DNA from: Meloidogyne chitwoodi
Taxonomy: Eukaryota > Nematoda > Chromadorea > Rhabditida > Meloidogynidae
NCBI GenBank assembly: GCA_015183035.1
Contig: JACZZP010000004.1
Location: forward strand, 2,356,001 to 2,420,000
Length of the DNA: 64,000 nucleotides
Direction: 5' to 3'
Of this stretch, positions 29,501-40,350 are shown piece by piece (position 1 is the stretch's first letter; every line of letters starts with the position of its first letter). The position numbers and the translations under genes were made by a program. The notes beneath the pieces were generated by a model. The model saw only the letters and a list, made by a program, of their open reading frames with translations. It had not been told where the DNA came from and made no database searches.

Positions 29501-29824
29501 ATCGTGAACGTATTTGGTCTTTAATTAAAGAAGGTGCTGCTGTATATGTTTGTGGGTATGTTTGGGGGAATTTTTTTAAATTTTTTTTTGAAAAATAAGG
29601 GGGAGTTTTGGTCTTTTTAAGAAATTATATTTTTAAATTAAAATTATATTTTTAAATTAAAATTAATTTTAAAATATAGAGATGCTCGTAATATGGCAAG
29701 AGATGTTCAAAATACAATGTATAACATTTTTGAACAAGTTGGTGGACTTTCTACTGAAGAAGGACAAAAATTAATGAAAGAAATGGAAAGAAAACGTTTA
29801 TATCAAGCAGATGTTTGGAGTTAG
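26600..29824 (+). CDS. emb-8: NADPH-cytochrome P450 reductase
   Basis: The N-terminal membrane anchor (IAVICIIATIGIIYYF) follows the ATG at 26600. The flavodoxin-like FMN domain has ILYGSQTGTSEELAGRLAKD, VATYGEGDPTD and IFGLGNKTYEHYN. The FAD domain has DAGDHVAIFPTN and the RYYSISSSP motif. The NADP domain has MIGPGTGFAPFRGFLQER, YFGCRHPEHDHIYKEE and VYVCGDARNMARDV. It ends with DVWS, matching the conserved penultimate Trp that stacks on FAD. This ER enzyme passes electrons from NADPH to microsomal P450s and related oxygenases. In C. elegans the orthologue is emb-8, needed for embryonic polarity. The gene is intact, with about a dozen introns; one (28440-28685) is swollen by TTCTGATTTTT repeats and the first carries a tRNA-like sequence. 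Confidence 0.95.
26869..26946 (+). pseudogene. tRNA-like sequence in P450 reductase intron 1
   Basis: A box A-like GGTGGTTTAGAGTGTAAG near 26877 and a strong box B, AAGGTTCGAACCC, at about 26920-26932. The arms do not pair well enough for a working tRNA. Confidence 0.5.
28440..28685 (+). repeat. TTCTGATTTTT / AAATCAGAATT repeats in P450 reductase intron
   Basis: Several direct and inverted copies of the motif (ATTCTGATTTTTT, AAATCAGAATTT) make up most of this intron, as in the insulin receptor intron at 21480-21870. Confidence 0.7.
29178..29404 (+). repeat. GACTCAAATGTCC repeats in P450 reductase intron
   Basis: Copies of GACTCAAATGTCC and its inverse (GGACATTTGAGTCT) alternate at about 29198, 29222, 29245, 29286 and 29333. 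A short stem-forming repeat family different from the TTCTGAT family. Confidence 0.6.
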
Positions 29825-30354
29825 TTTTCTTTTTTTTTTGTGACAATTAAGAGAGGTTCTTTGAGAAGAGATTTTTTTGTTTTGACAATTGTGCCTTTAC
29901 TAGAATATTTTGTATTTCGCTCAATTAAAAAATATTCAAATTATGTGACCCATTATAATAAAAAAGATCAACACAACACTTTTAAATATAAACAAAAAAT
30001 ATTTTAAATAATTAATTTTGAAAAAGATGTGTTAATCTTTTTTTATAAGACTCTGTGCCCTAACTAATTTTTTTTAAATTAATTAATTTTTTACTCTTTA
30101 ATATTTTGGAAATCTTGTAGTAGATACATTAAAAAAATGTTTTAGTAAATCTCTACAAAATTTCTAAAATTTATTTACTAATTTAGGATTTACTCAACAA
30201 AAATTTTTTAAATATTTTTATTTTAAAGAAATACCATTATATTGTTTTCATGTATAAAATGTGACAAATATTTATATATCCAAAATTTCATCTTTTTACT
30301 TTTTTTTTTAAATTGGTCGAATTAGCACCATTCATTTATTTATTTTACAAGAAT
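29825..30354. other. Spacer between convergent P450 reductase and G-gamma genes
   Basis: A+T-rich 3'-flanking DNA for both convergent genes. No open frame, RNA gene or clear repeat was found. Confidence 0.45.
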
Positions 30355-30834
30355 TCAAAGAGTAAGACATTGAAAGCTTGATTTTTGACGAAATGGGTTC
30401 ATTTTGTCAGTTGGGAAGCCATTAAGTAAATAGTCATCTTTTTGCATTTCACGTGTATAACTAAATGAATTTTGTTTTAAAGAAAATTCTGATTTTGAAT
30501 CAGAATTTGTTTTAAAATTAGATACAAATTTTGATCAAAATCAGAATATTCGTACCGAAATTTTCTGATTAAAAATCAGAATTCTGATTTAAATAATTCT
30601 GGTTTTAAAAATAATTCTCATTTTAATTAGGACGAAAATATTCTGGTTTTTCAGAATTCGTATTTTCGAAATTAAAAATTTCTGATTTTACATTATTGAA
30701 TTATAAAAAATAAACCTTAGAATTGACTCTATTTCTTTAGATGTAGAAATACGATTAATATTCTTTTCTCGTTTAAGTTGGTCAACAGCAGCACGCGCTT
30801 GTTGGAACAAATGAACGTCAACAGTGTTGCTCAT
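30355..30834 (-). CDS. Heterotrimeric G-protein gamma subunit
   Basis: A two-exon gene of about 74 codons. Exon 1 (30834-30716) starts MSNTVDVHLFQQARAAVDQL and continues KREKNINRISTSKEIESIL. Exon 2 (30460-30355) starts after an ATTTAG acceptor, and the phase-2 junction AG|T gives Ser-Tyr. The joined protein has the G-gamma layout: N-terminal helix, DDYLLNGFP in the DPLL position, NPFRQK, and a C-terminal CAAX box, CLTL. The Leu at the last position predicts geranylgeranylation. Total length fits the family (about 65-75). It pairs with G-beta at the plasma membrane. The 255-base intron is built largely of TTCTGATT/TCAGAAT motifs. It could be a gpc-1 or gpc-2 orthologue; I cannot choose. Confidence 0.88.
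30470..30700. repeat. TCAGAATT / TTCTGATTTT repeats in G-gamma intron
   Basis: At least eight copies of TCAGAAT or TTCTGATT in both orientations, the same motif family as in the receptor, P450 reductase and deaminase introns. Confidence 0.7.
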
Positions 30835-31002
30835 TTTTTCTTTTTATTTCAAAAAATTTAGGTAATTAATTTAAAAAAATACATATATATAAGATAATAA
30901 AATCTCAATTAAAAATAGTTAAAAACATTTAAAAATCCTTTAATTTTTTTACAATATAAAATAACGGGGGAGTAAAAATACAAAAAATTTTTTACAAAAA
31001 TA

Positions 31003-32374
31003 CTAAACTGAAGGCGTAGAAAAAGAAATTAATTTTGTGCTATTCTCTGCAATTTCGGAAAGGGTTACACGTCCTCTTTGATTGATAAACTTTGAAACTA
31101 AAAAAAAATTAAAATATTAAAAAAAAAATAAATAAAATTAACCGTTGATTAACTCTTCCTGACTGATAAATATAAATAACCCTTAGAAATTAATAAATTA
31201 ATTTTAAAAAAATATATAAACCTCTATCATCAAAAACACCAGTAATCAACTTTTGTTCTAGTAATCCATTTATTTTTACAATTGCAATTTCAGATTTCAA
31301 ATGAAAGTTTGAAGCTACCTGGTCAACATGTACAACCCAAAAAAATATTTTTTAAAGGTAAAATAAAAGTAAAAAGCTAAAAATAAATAAAAAAATTGCT
31401 CCAAAACAAACCTTTCGTTTTTTCAAATATTCAAGTAATTGTGCATTAAATTCTTCTGGATCATCAATTTCATTGTTTTCATTATCAAATCCTTGATCAT
31501 TCACATTAAATGACTCTTTAAACTGAAAAAATATTTCTAATTTTTCAGGATAAATTAAACCCAGGATTGGGGCTTGAGCTAAAAGAAAAACATTGGCCTT
31601 TAATCAGCCCAATCTCTAGTCTTTAATACTGGAAAAAACCTTTAAATAATCCTCTTGTTCAAGTTTTTCTTTTTCTTCCTTTTCCTTTTTTAATTTTTCA
31701 AATCTTAACCTTTCCTCTTCTTCCTCTGCAAATCTTTTTTCTTCCTTAAGTTTTTCAGCTTCCTCTTCGCGACGCTTTTTTGTTTGACGCTCTTCTTGTT
31801 GCTTTAAAGATAAATTTTTTTTTTCTAAATTAAAAAAAATAAATAAACCTGTTCTCGAAGAACTTTAGCCTCAGCTTTGGCTTGTAATTTAGCCGTTTTC
31901 TTTTTACCAATTTTCTTTGCAGATGACTCATCTAAAGACTGACCTTAAATTTTTTAATGATAAAATATAATTTTGTTTAAAAAATACCAGCATCAACTTC
32001 ATTCAAAGGACTTTTACTTTTTGTTTTTTTCGGTGATTCTCTTTCTTAACTTTGTTTAATTATTTTTTCGAAAAATTGACATACCTACCAAAACTTTCGT
32101 TTCTGTTAATATCATCAGTTTCTTCTACATTATTTTGATCGTAAGAAGAAGGTGTAGGAGAGGGAGAAGAATTTTTGGCTTTTGCTATAAATTCAAATAA
32201 ATCTTATCTTTATTTCAAAAAATTACATTTGCTTTTTGAAATTGAATCTCTTCCAATCATTTCATCAGCAATCTTTGCATTACGTTCATCAAACCACAAT
32301 TTTAAGACAAACCCAAGTATTATTGCAAAAACTGTACAAAGAAAGGTAATAGAAGCTAATAATAATCCATCCAT
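31003..32374 (-). CDS. ufbp-1: DDRGK1 / UFBP1 homologue (UFMylation adaptor at the ER)
   Basis: The ATG at 32374 is followed by MDGLLLASITFLCTVFAI, a membrane anchor at the extreme N-terminus as in DDRGK1. Then comes a strongly charged Lys/Glu/Arg coiled coil (about 31640-31900). The C-terminal domain carries LITGVFDDRG, which contains the name-giving motif, and KFINQRGRVTLSEIAENS, ending STPSV at 31003-31005. The order matches human DDRGK1. It anchors the UFL1 ligase at the ER membrane and takes part in UFM1 conjugation, ribosome quality control and ER-phagy. The gene is divergent from lipoyl synthase, with about 350 bases between starts. Several short introns interrupt it and none looks damaged. 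Confidence 0.9.
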
Positions 32375-32723
32375 TTTTAAAGATTCTCTAAAAGAATTTA
32401 GCTATTTGTGGTGAAAAGTTAAAATTTACGATGGGTTAACCGGAAGTATTACTGTAACGAGAAATAGTAGAGTAAGGTTAGAATGTTAGCTTTCTATTTT
32501 AGAGAACGTTTGAGTGTTAAAATTTGAGTGCCGCACTCATGTCAGGAAAACGTCTTGCCCTGTTTGTCGCCAGACTCTACAAAATTCCATAACTTCTTGA
32601 GTACCATTTTTTCTTTTACTTTTTGTTTTTCATTCAACATTTTTTGACAATTTTCTTTTCATTTTTCTTTCGTTTTTGACCTAAAATCAATAGATAAAAT
32701 TTTATAACTTTTACAGCATTTCA
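32375..32723. promoter_or_regulatory. Shared upstream region of UFBP1 and lipoyl synthase
   Basis: About 350 bases between divergent starts. An acceptor (ATAACTTTTACAG) ends at about 32716, 7 bases before the lipoyl synthase ATG, a typical position for spliced-leader addition to the first gene of the cluster. Confidence 0.5.
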
Positions 32724-34810
32724 ATGACCTTATTTAATAAAAGATATGCCGTTAATTTTGCTAAAAATTTTTCTTCTCTTCTCCCAAATGATGGACTTAC
32801 ATTTAACGATTTCATTTCTGTAGAAAAGCCAAATTTAGAATTGCGAACAAAAGATGGGCGATTACGTTTACCTGAATGGTTAAAAAGAGATGTAAAAATG
32901 ACTGAAAAAGATGTTTGTTTTTGCTTTCAATTTTTGAGGGGAGGTTAATTAAGTAAAACGTTGGAACCTAATCGAGCAATAGTGAGCACGGAAGAAAGGC
33001 AACGGGTTCGAAGCCTACTCGAGAACTACACTTTCATTTATTTCCTGGTTAAACAAATTTAGGATATTCCTTTAAAAACTAAATGATCAGTTCTTTTAAT
33101 GGTTCAATGTCCCATTTTATAAAATTATAAGTACTTATTAATATTCAGGTTAATCGCCAAAAATTAGCAAAACAATTAAAAGGCTTAAAACTGGCTACAG
33201 TTTGTGAGGTTTTTTTGAATAAATTTATTTAAAATAAATAAAATTATAGGAAGCACGTTGTCCAAATATTGGGTAATATTTTTATTATTTCACTTTTATT
33301 CAATAATTATTAAATTTGGTGAGTGTTGGGGTGGTGGAACCGAAACACCTTCAACAGCAACAATAATGCTTATGGGTGATTCATGTACACGTGGATGTAG
33401 GTGTTTTAAATGTTTATACATTTATTTTTACAAAATTTTTCTTTTCAGATTTTGTTCAGTCAAAACTGTCAAAAAACCCCCTCCATTGGATCCTGACGAA
33501 CCAAAAAATACAGCAATTGCGATAAAAAGTTGGGGTGTAGACTATATTGTTTTAACATCTGTTGATCGGTTTGAGTTTAAAAAATAATTTTTAATTGTGT
33601 AGGGCGAAGCTCTTAAGGACTGAAAATTCTTTCTGACCGTTGCTTCGGGGGAATGGCACTTGAAATTTAAAAAAATTTGTTTATCTGTCTTTCAAAACCA
33701 TAATTTGGTTTTCAATTGTTGTTGTCCCGAAGAGTTGGTTTTGGAGTTTGTTATCTTCAAGTTTCTTTTTCCCAGAATTTTGCCATTCCTTTCAATATTT
33801 TTCAATATTTTTTTTGAGTGATGATTTATCTGATGGAGGTGCTTCACATATTGCACTTACTGTTGAACACTTAAAACGAGAATGTCCTCATGTTTTAGTT
33901 GAATGCCTTGTACCTGGTTTTTTTCTTTCTTATTATTTTTTATATTTTATTTTTTTTTAGATTTTGCCGGAAATTTCGAAAGTATTCAAAAAGTCTCAAC
34001 TTCAGGATTAGAAGTATTTGCACATAATATTGAAACTGTACGTCGTTTGACTTCGTTTGTAAGAGATCCTCGTGCAAAATATGATCAATCTTTACGTGTT
34101 TTGGCGGTTGCAAAAGAGGTTTATATTATTTCATTTTTTGTTTTTTAAGTTATCCACAAGTATTTCATCTTTCAACAAATAGTCAATTTAACATAATGTG
34201 AATAAATGTACTTCTCTTCGAATGTTTTTATTCTTTAAAAGTCGATAAATAAACACTTGCTATTTTTTAGTTTTATTTGTCAGTATGTCCTATACATATA
34301 TTGACCATTTGTAGACTAATAAAATACACAAATTAATTTAATTTTTTTATTTAAAAAAATTTTAAAACTGAAAACCCTTTCTAAAATTGCGCTATTTTTT
34401 AATTTTAAGGAAAATCCTTTACTTGTTACAAAAAGTTCAATTATGCTTGGATTGGGTGAAGAAGATGAAGAAATTGAACAAGCAATGAATGATCTTCGTT
34501 CAGTTGGTGTAGAAGCACTTACATTAGGGCAATATATACAACCAACAAAACGTCATATGGCTGTTAAACATTTTATAACACCACAAAAATTTCAACAGTG
34601 GAAAATGAAAGGAGACGAAATGGGTTTTTTGTAAATTTTATTTTTTCAATTAAATTATAAATTCTTTTATTTTTTTTAAGATATACAGCATCAGGTCCTT
34701 TGGTACGTTCATCTTATAGAGCAGGAGAATTTTATCTTAAAAATATAATTGGATCAAAAAGAATATTAAAAAGAGAAGATTTACAACAACAACACAAAAT
34801 TAATATTTAG
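32724..34810 (+). CDS. Lipoyl synthase, mitochondrial
   Basis: After a plausible mitochondrial leader ([17 protein letters not shown]) the protein reads LPEWLKRDV and [17 protein letters not shown] then [20 protein letters not shown]. The radical-SAM motif CxxxCxxC is CTRGCRFC, formed across an intron at 33400-33448 with correct phase. Further family landmarks are [48 protein letters not shown] and [14 protein letters not shown]. Both iron-sulfur cluster sites are represented. It inserts sulfur into octanoyl groups to make lipoate on pyruvate and 2-oxoglutarate dehydrogenase and the glycine cleavage system. Stop at 34808-34810. It is the first of four closely spaced genes on the same strand. 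Confidence 0.95.
32950..33032 (+). pseudogene. Possible tRNA-like fragment in lipoyl synthase intron
   Basis: A box B-like GGGTTCGAAGCC near 33004, preceded by a non-AT-rich segment. Box A is not convincing, so this is the weakest member of the tRNA-like group. Confidence 0.3.
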
Positions 34811-34979
34811 AGTATTTTTTTATTTAAATTTATAGAGATTTTTTAAATTAATTATAATAAAAAGTAATATATTTTTAAAAAGAACGTAAAATATGTTTTT
34901 GTTACATTTTTTCTTTTATATATTTATTATTTATTTTTTTTAATTTAATTAATTCTTTTTTTTTTTAATTTTTGTAAAA

Positions 34980-36890
34980 ATGAGCATAGAAGTCAAATTA
35001 GAATTAATTCGAAAAGGCTGTGTTTTTTTAACAGGAGAGGATGTTGAAGTTGAGGTTTATTTTCTTTTTGAATTTTCTTTTTTGACATAAAACTTTCTGT
35101 TTTTTTAAATTTTATTTTTATTCCATAGAACCATTGGGAATTTTTTTTTTTTTAATAATTTTTTTTTTACAATTTTTAATAGATAATATTCAAAAATTGT
35201 CATAAAGAAGAATCTAAAACAATAGCTTGGAGTTGTATTCAATTATTTTGTGAAGAAATTTGCAAAGAAAATGTTACAAAAAAACCTAAAATAAAAACTT
35301 CTGTTGAAAAAATAAAGAATGCAATTTTTACATCTGATCCAATACTTTTATTTTGTGATGTTTTAATAAATCCTGGAGAAGAAAAAAAATTTGAAGCAGT
35401 TCATAAAATTCCTAAATTTGATGTTCCTCCTAGTTTTAAGGTTTTTTTTAAATTTTAAATATTTTTTAAATTTTTTAGGGACATTTTAAAAAATATTTTT
35501 GGTATATTTCTGTCGCTGCTCAACAACCAGAATCTCCTTTAAAAATGGTACAATTACCAATTAAAGTATTTAATATTGGTGTTGATGTAAACGAAGAAGA
35601 ACAAATTGAAGAAAAAGAAAAAGAAGAAATACATTTAGAATTAATTGATTGTCCAAATTTTAAAATTGAAATACCAAGGTTTTTTTTCTTCAATTTTCTT
35701 ATTTTTTTTTAATTTTCTTATTTTTTTTATTTCTTTTGAGGATAACACCCTCTTTAATTATCACTAATATTTTTTATTTTTTTGAGGTTATCAATTGTTG
35801 AAATTGCAATGGCCAAAATTGAAGAAATTTGTTCTATTCGAAAGAGAAGGTTTTATATTTATTTTTTTTCAATTTTTAAACATTTTGTCAAATTAATAAA
35901 ATTTAATTTTTCTCAAGACTTTATGAAATTGGTAATTCTGGAACAATTTTTGCAAAAATAACAATGTTAAAAAATGCATTTAAGTTGGGGGATGATGTAA
36001 TTATTAAATTAGATTTTCCTCGTGAAGGAATTAATTGTTTACAGGTTTTTTTTAATTTTATTTAATTTAGTTTAAATATTTTTTTTAAGACTTTAATAAG
36101 TGCTGAAACAGTTGAAACTAATTTAATAGAAGATTTAAATGATAATTATTATTTTTCTCATTGTAAAGAACATTCAATAACAGCATTTGTTAAACAAACA
36201 TATTTTAAACTTAATTTGCCAATGACTGCTGTTCCTTGTTTTACTACTCAATATGGTTGTTTATTTTTTTAAAATTTATTTATTTTAATTTTAGAATATT
36301 CTAATTAATTAATTTAAAAAAATTTAATATATTTTTTTTTGGGTCGTTTGAAAGACAAAAAATCTTTTTTTTTAATTAAAAAAATTGGGTGAATACAAAA
36401 TTTAAAATTTATGAAGAATATTTTATTATTAAATATAATATTGTTTGAAAATATATTTAATAATAAAAAATAAATATTTTAAATTTTTATTTGTACCTTA
36501 TATCTCCTTATCAGTGCTTGGAAGCTCGTACCAAAATTTGTACTCGTACTACGAGATCAAGTACGAGCAAAATCAAAATTTCCAAGCACTGCTCCTTATT
36601 ATTAAATTTTTTAAATTAATTTTAATTAATTTTTTTTTTTTAAAGTTAAAGTTAGATGGCGTATTAATTTTCAATTTGTAATAACTCGTGATAATTTAAT
36701 AAATTTATATAATAAAAATGGTAATAATGGAAGTGGTCAATTATCTTTATTAGCAGATAATTTAAATATTGAAACAGTAAAATGGAATTTACCAATAAAT
36801 GTTTTGACATGTAATCCTTTTAATGCATCAATGATTTATTCAAATAATCAACAATTATCATCATCAATTTCTACTAAATTTATTATTTAA
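34980..36890 (+). CDS. RGP1 homologue (RAB6A-GEF complex partner 2)
   Basis: The ATG at 34980 gives IEVKLELIRKGCVFLTGEDV, like the start of RGP1. Landmarks in the same order as human RGP1 are AWSCIQLFCE, PILLFCDVLINPGEE with PPSFKGHFKKYFWYISV, SPLKMVQLPIKVFNI, LYEIGNSGTIFAKITMLKNA, FKLGDDVIIKLDFPREGI, VRWRINFQFVITR and VKWNLPINVLTCNP. The fold is arrestin-like beta sandwich. RGP1 with RIC1 activates Rab6 for retrograde transport to the Golgi. Stop at 36888-36890. It begins about 170 bases after lipoyl synthase and ends about 174 before EF-Tu. One intron (36254-36645) carries a 12-bp inverted repeat. Confidence 0.88.
36512..36591. repeat. Inverted repeat in RGP1 intron
   Basis: CAGTGCTTGGAA (36512-36523) is the exact reverse complement of TTCCAAGCACTG (36580-36591). 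The loop holds further short self-complementary GTACGAG/CTCGTAC pieces, so it can fold into a compact hairpin; possibly a MITE fragment. Confidence 0.7.
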
Positions 36891-37063
36891 TTTTAATTTA
36901 TTTTTTTTTTTTAATTGAGCTCATAATATTTATTTTTAATTTAAATAAAATATATATTAATTTTAATTTGATTTTTTTTATATCATTATTTAATAAATTG
37001 TTTATATATTTTTTATATATTCTTTTTTAATTTTTTTTTTAAAGTTTTTTTTTTGTTTAAAAA

Positions 37064-40055
37064 ATGATAATGATTTCTGCAAGGACTTCAATTTTTCTTT
37101 CTTCAAGTATTTTTTAATTAAATTAATTTTTAATAATTAATTTATTTTTTAAGAACGTCTTTATGCTACTTTTATTCCTGGTACGAGACCAGTTTATAAA
37201 CGTACAAAACCACATCTTAATGTTGGTACAATTGGACACGTTGACCACGGTTTTTTTTTTATTTTTTTATTTAATTAATTAACATTTAATTATTAAGGAA
37301 AAACGACGCTCACCGCTGCTATTACTAAAGGTTTAATATAATTTAAAATAAATTTTTGAATAAATTAAAAATATATTTTATAGTATTAGCTAAAGCAAAG
37401 AAGGCAAAATATACAAAGTTTGTAATTTTTAGATAAATTTTTATTAAAATTTATTTTTAAAAAGGTATGAGGATATTGATAATGCACCAGAAGAACGTTC
37501 GCGTGGAATTACTATAAATACAGCACACATTGAATATGGTTTATTTTTATTTTATTTTTTCATTTTTTGAACTAATTTAAGAGTTTCTTTTTTTCAATTT
37601 TTTGAAATTAATATTTATTTTTTGACTGAGAATTTTCTAAAAAATTGTTTAAATATTTTATAAAGATTTATTTACCTTTTTTAAAAATAATGATTTTATA
37701 TTTAAGAAACGGATAATCGTCATTATGCTCATATTGATTGTCCTGGACATGCTGATTATATCAAAAACATGATTACCGGCATTATTTTAATTTTTTTAAA
37801 TATTTTTTTTTTTAATTTAAAGGAGCTGCACAAATGGAAGGAGCTATTTTAGTAGTAGCAGTTACTGATGGACCTATGCCACAGGTTTATTTTTTTTAAT
37901 TTATTAATTTAAATTGAATTAATTAATTTTAGACTAGAGAACATTTATTATTAGCTCGTCAATGTGGAATTCCACAAAATAATATTTGTGTTTATTTAAA
38001 TAAAGTGGATCAAGTACCTGATGAAGAAACTCGTGAACTTGTTGAAATGGAAGTTAGAGAATTATTAAATGAATATGAATATCCTGGAGATGATATTCCG
38101 GTATATTATTTTAAATTTTATTTTTTTTTTAATTCTAAAAAGGGAGATCTTTTAGGACTTTTTTTTTTATTTTTCCATTCTTTTCCAATTTTTCCTTATT
38201 GCCTTTTTTTATAAAAATAAATTGAGACTGTTTTTGTGCTCTATAATATAAAAAAGAATTAAATAAAATTGTTTTAATATATTATAAATTTATTAAGAAA
38301 ATGTACTTAAGTATTCTCCCATTTTTATCAATTATATGAAAAATTAAAAAAAAAAGGCAAATAAGGGAAAAATAGAGATAAGAAGGAGAAAAAAGGGCTC
38401 TTACCATAGATAAGATGACAAATAAAGTAGGGACCTGTACATTTCGTCTTACAAAATTACACGACATTTCGCCTCACGGAAAAAACATTACATATTTCGT
38501 TTACCCTAGCCCACGATTTTTTTTTGCTGTTGGGACGAAATGTCGTCGTGCAATTTTGTTCGACGAAATGTCTGTACACGATAAAGTATATATTTATAAT
38601 AAAATTTTTTTTTAAAAAAAAGATAATTGTTGGTTCAGCATTATCAGCTTTAGAAGGAGTAAATCCTGAAATTGGTGAAAAATCTATTTATCAACTTTTA
38701 TCAACTTTAGATGAATATTTTAAACTTCCTAAACGTGATGTTAGTGATGAACCTATTTTTGCTATTGAAAAAATTTATAATATTGAAGGTTTTTTTTTAA
38801 TTAATTATTTATAATATTATTTAAATTTTAGGAAAAGGTGAAATTGTTACTGGAAAATTAGAGCAAGGTTCAATTAAAAAGGGAGATAAAATGCAAATTG
38901 CTGGTTGTGGAAAAAATAAAAAGACTGTCGTTCAAGGTTTTTTTTTTTAAATTTTAATTGAAATAAATGGTAAGGGATTACCCTTTTTTGATTCCTAAAA
39001 GTGTAATAAATAAATATTACCTTTTTTATGGAAAGGGTTTTGTGAGAGTGTAGAAAGAGTTTTTTTGCTTAATTAATTATTTTTTTGGGAGATGTGGAAA
39101 GTAGATATAATATAATTTTTATTATTTAATTTTATTATTATTATATTTTTTTAGGATTGGAAACATTTTGTAAAACTTTAGATAAAGGCGAACCTGGTGA
39201 TCAATTGGGTTAATTAATTAGTTTTTTAATAATAATTTTTATTATTTTTTTTAATAGGAATTTTACTTAAAGATGTTAATCCAAAAGAAATTAAAAGAGG
39301 ATGTGTTCTTTTACCTCAAGGACATAAACATTTAATTACTGATAGAGGTTTTTCTTTTTTTTTTTAATTTAAATTATTTTCTTTTAAAATATTAAAGTTC
39401 GTGCTCAAATTTATGTTTTACGCCCAGAAGAAGGAGGAACAAAAATTCCTATTGCTAATTATTTTGCTGAAAATGTTTTTTCATTGACTTGGAATTGTGT
39501 TGGAAATGTTCAAATAGTTGACAAAGATAAAGATTTTATTATGCCTGGAGAGGTTTTTTTTTAAATTTTAAATTAATATTTTAAAATTTAATTTTTAGAA
39601 TGCTGAAGTTATTTTGGAATTTAAGTATATATAAATTTATTTTTAATTAATTTAATTTTTTATTTTCTCATGTCAGTGTTGATCAATTTATGTTACCTCA
39701 GCAGCGCTTTACTCTTCGAAATTCTGAAAATTCTACAGGTTTTTTTTTATTTTATTTTATTTATTAATTATTTTTATTTTTCAAGTTGCTTGTGGTGTAT
39801 TTGTGGAATTACTTGAACCTATGTCTTTTGAAGAAAAAGATAGGAAAGTTCGTAAATTACAGAGACGATCGGTTATGGAAAGTATGATTTTTTTTTAATA
39901 TTTTTTATATTTTATTATTTAAAAAAAAAACAGAACTTGGTTTTAATCCTTATGATGCAAGTTGGGAAAGAACTTGTAAACCAGACTATTCAAAATCTCC
40001 AACTAATAATAATTCTGCTGAAGAACTTTTTAGAAAAGAAGCTTCTGGTTATTAA
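37064..40055 (+). CDS. Mitochondrial elongation factor Tu with long C-terminal extension (EF-Tu1 type)
   Basis: The start [20 protein letters not shown] looks like a mitochondrial leader, followed by [20 protein letters not shown]. GTPase motifs are complete: [29 protein letters not shown] and SAL. Domains II and III follow ([58 protein letters not shown]). A normal EF-Tu would end near GVFVELLE, but here about 60 more residues follow, Lys/Arg-rich then acidic, to KEASGY at 40053-40055. In nematodes a C-terminal extension of this size defines EF-Tu1, which delivers mitochondrial tRNAs lacking the T arm. That function is inferred from the extension. An inverted repeat lies in one intron (38437-38577). 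Confidence 0.92.
38437..38577. repeat. Imperfect inverted repeat (MITE-like) in EF-Tu intron
   Basis: The left arm, 38437-38471, contains ACATTTCGTC and CACGACATTTCG. The right arm, 38536-38577, contains CGAAATGTCGTCGTG and GACGAAATGTC. The arms pair with a few mismatches and indels around a 64-base centre. CGAAATGT also recurs directly within arms. Probably an old fold-back element. Confidence 0.65.
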
Positions 40056-40350
40056 AGAAAAATAAAATTGTTTTTTTGGGAAGATTTAGTTAATTAAAAT
40101 GAGTGAAAATATTTTGTTTTGGTTTGCTAAAAATAATTTGTTTTTTTTCTTTTAATTATTTTGAGAGTGTTTTATTGAGAAAAAATAAAGTTTGTCTAAT
40201 AGGAAAAATTAATTTTTCTTCTTTTTTAAATTTGTTTTTTACAATTTAATAATTATTTTTATTTTTTTTAATTTTAAAATAATTATATTTTTTTAATATT
40301 TTGTTTTAGAAAAAAGATATTTCTCTTCTTCTTTTTTTGTATATATAAAA

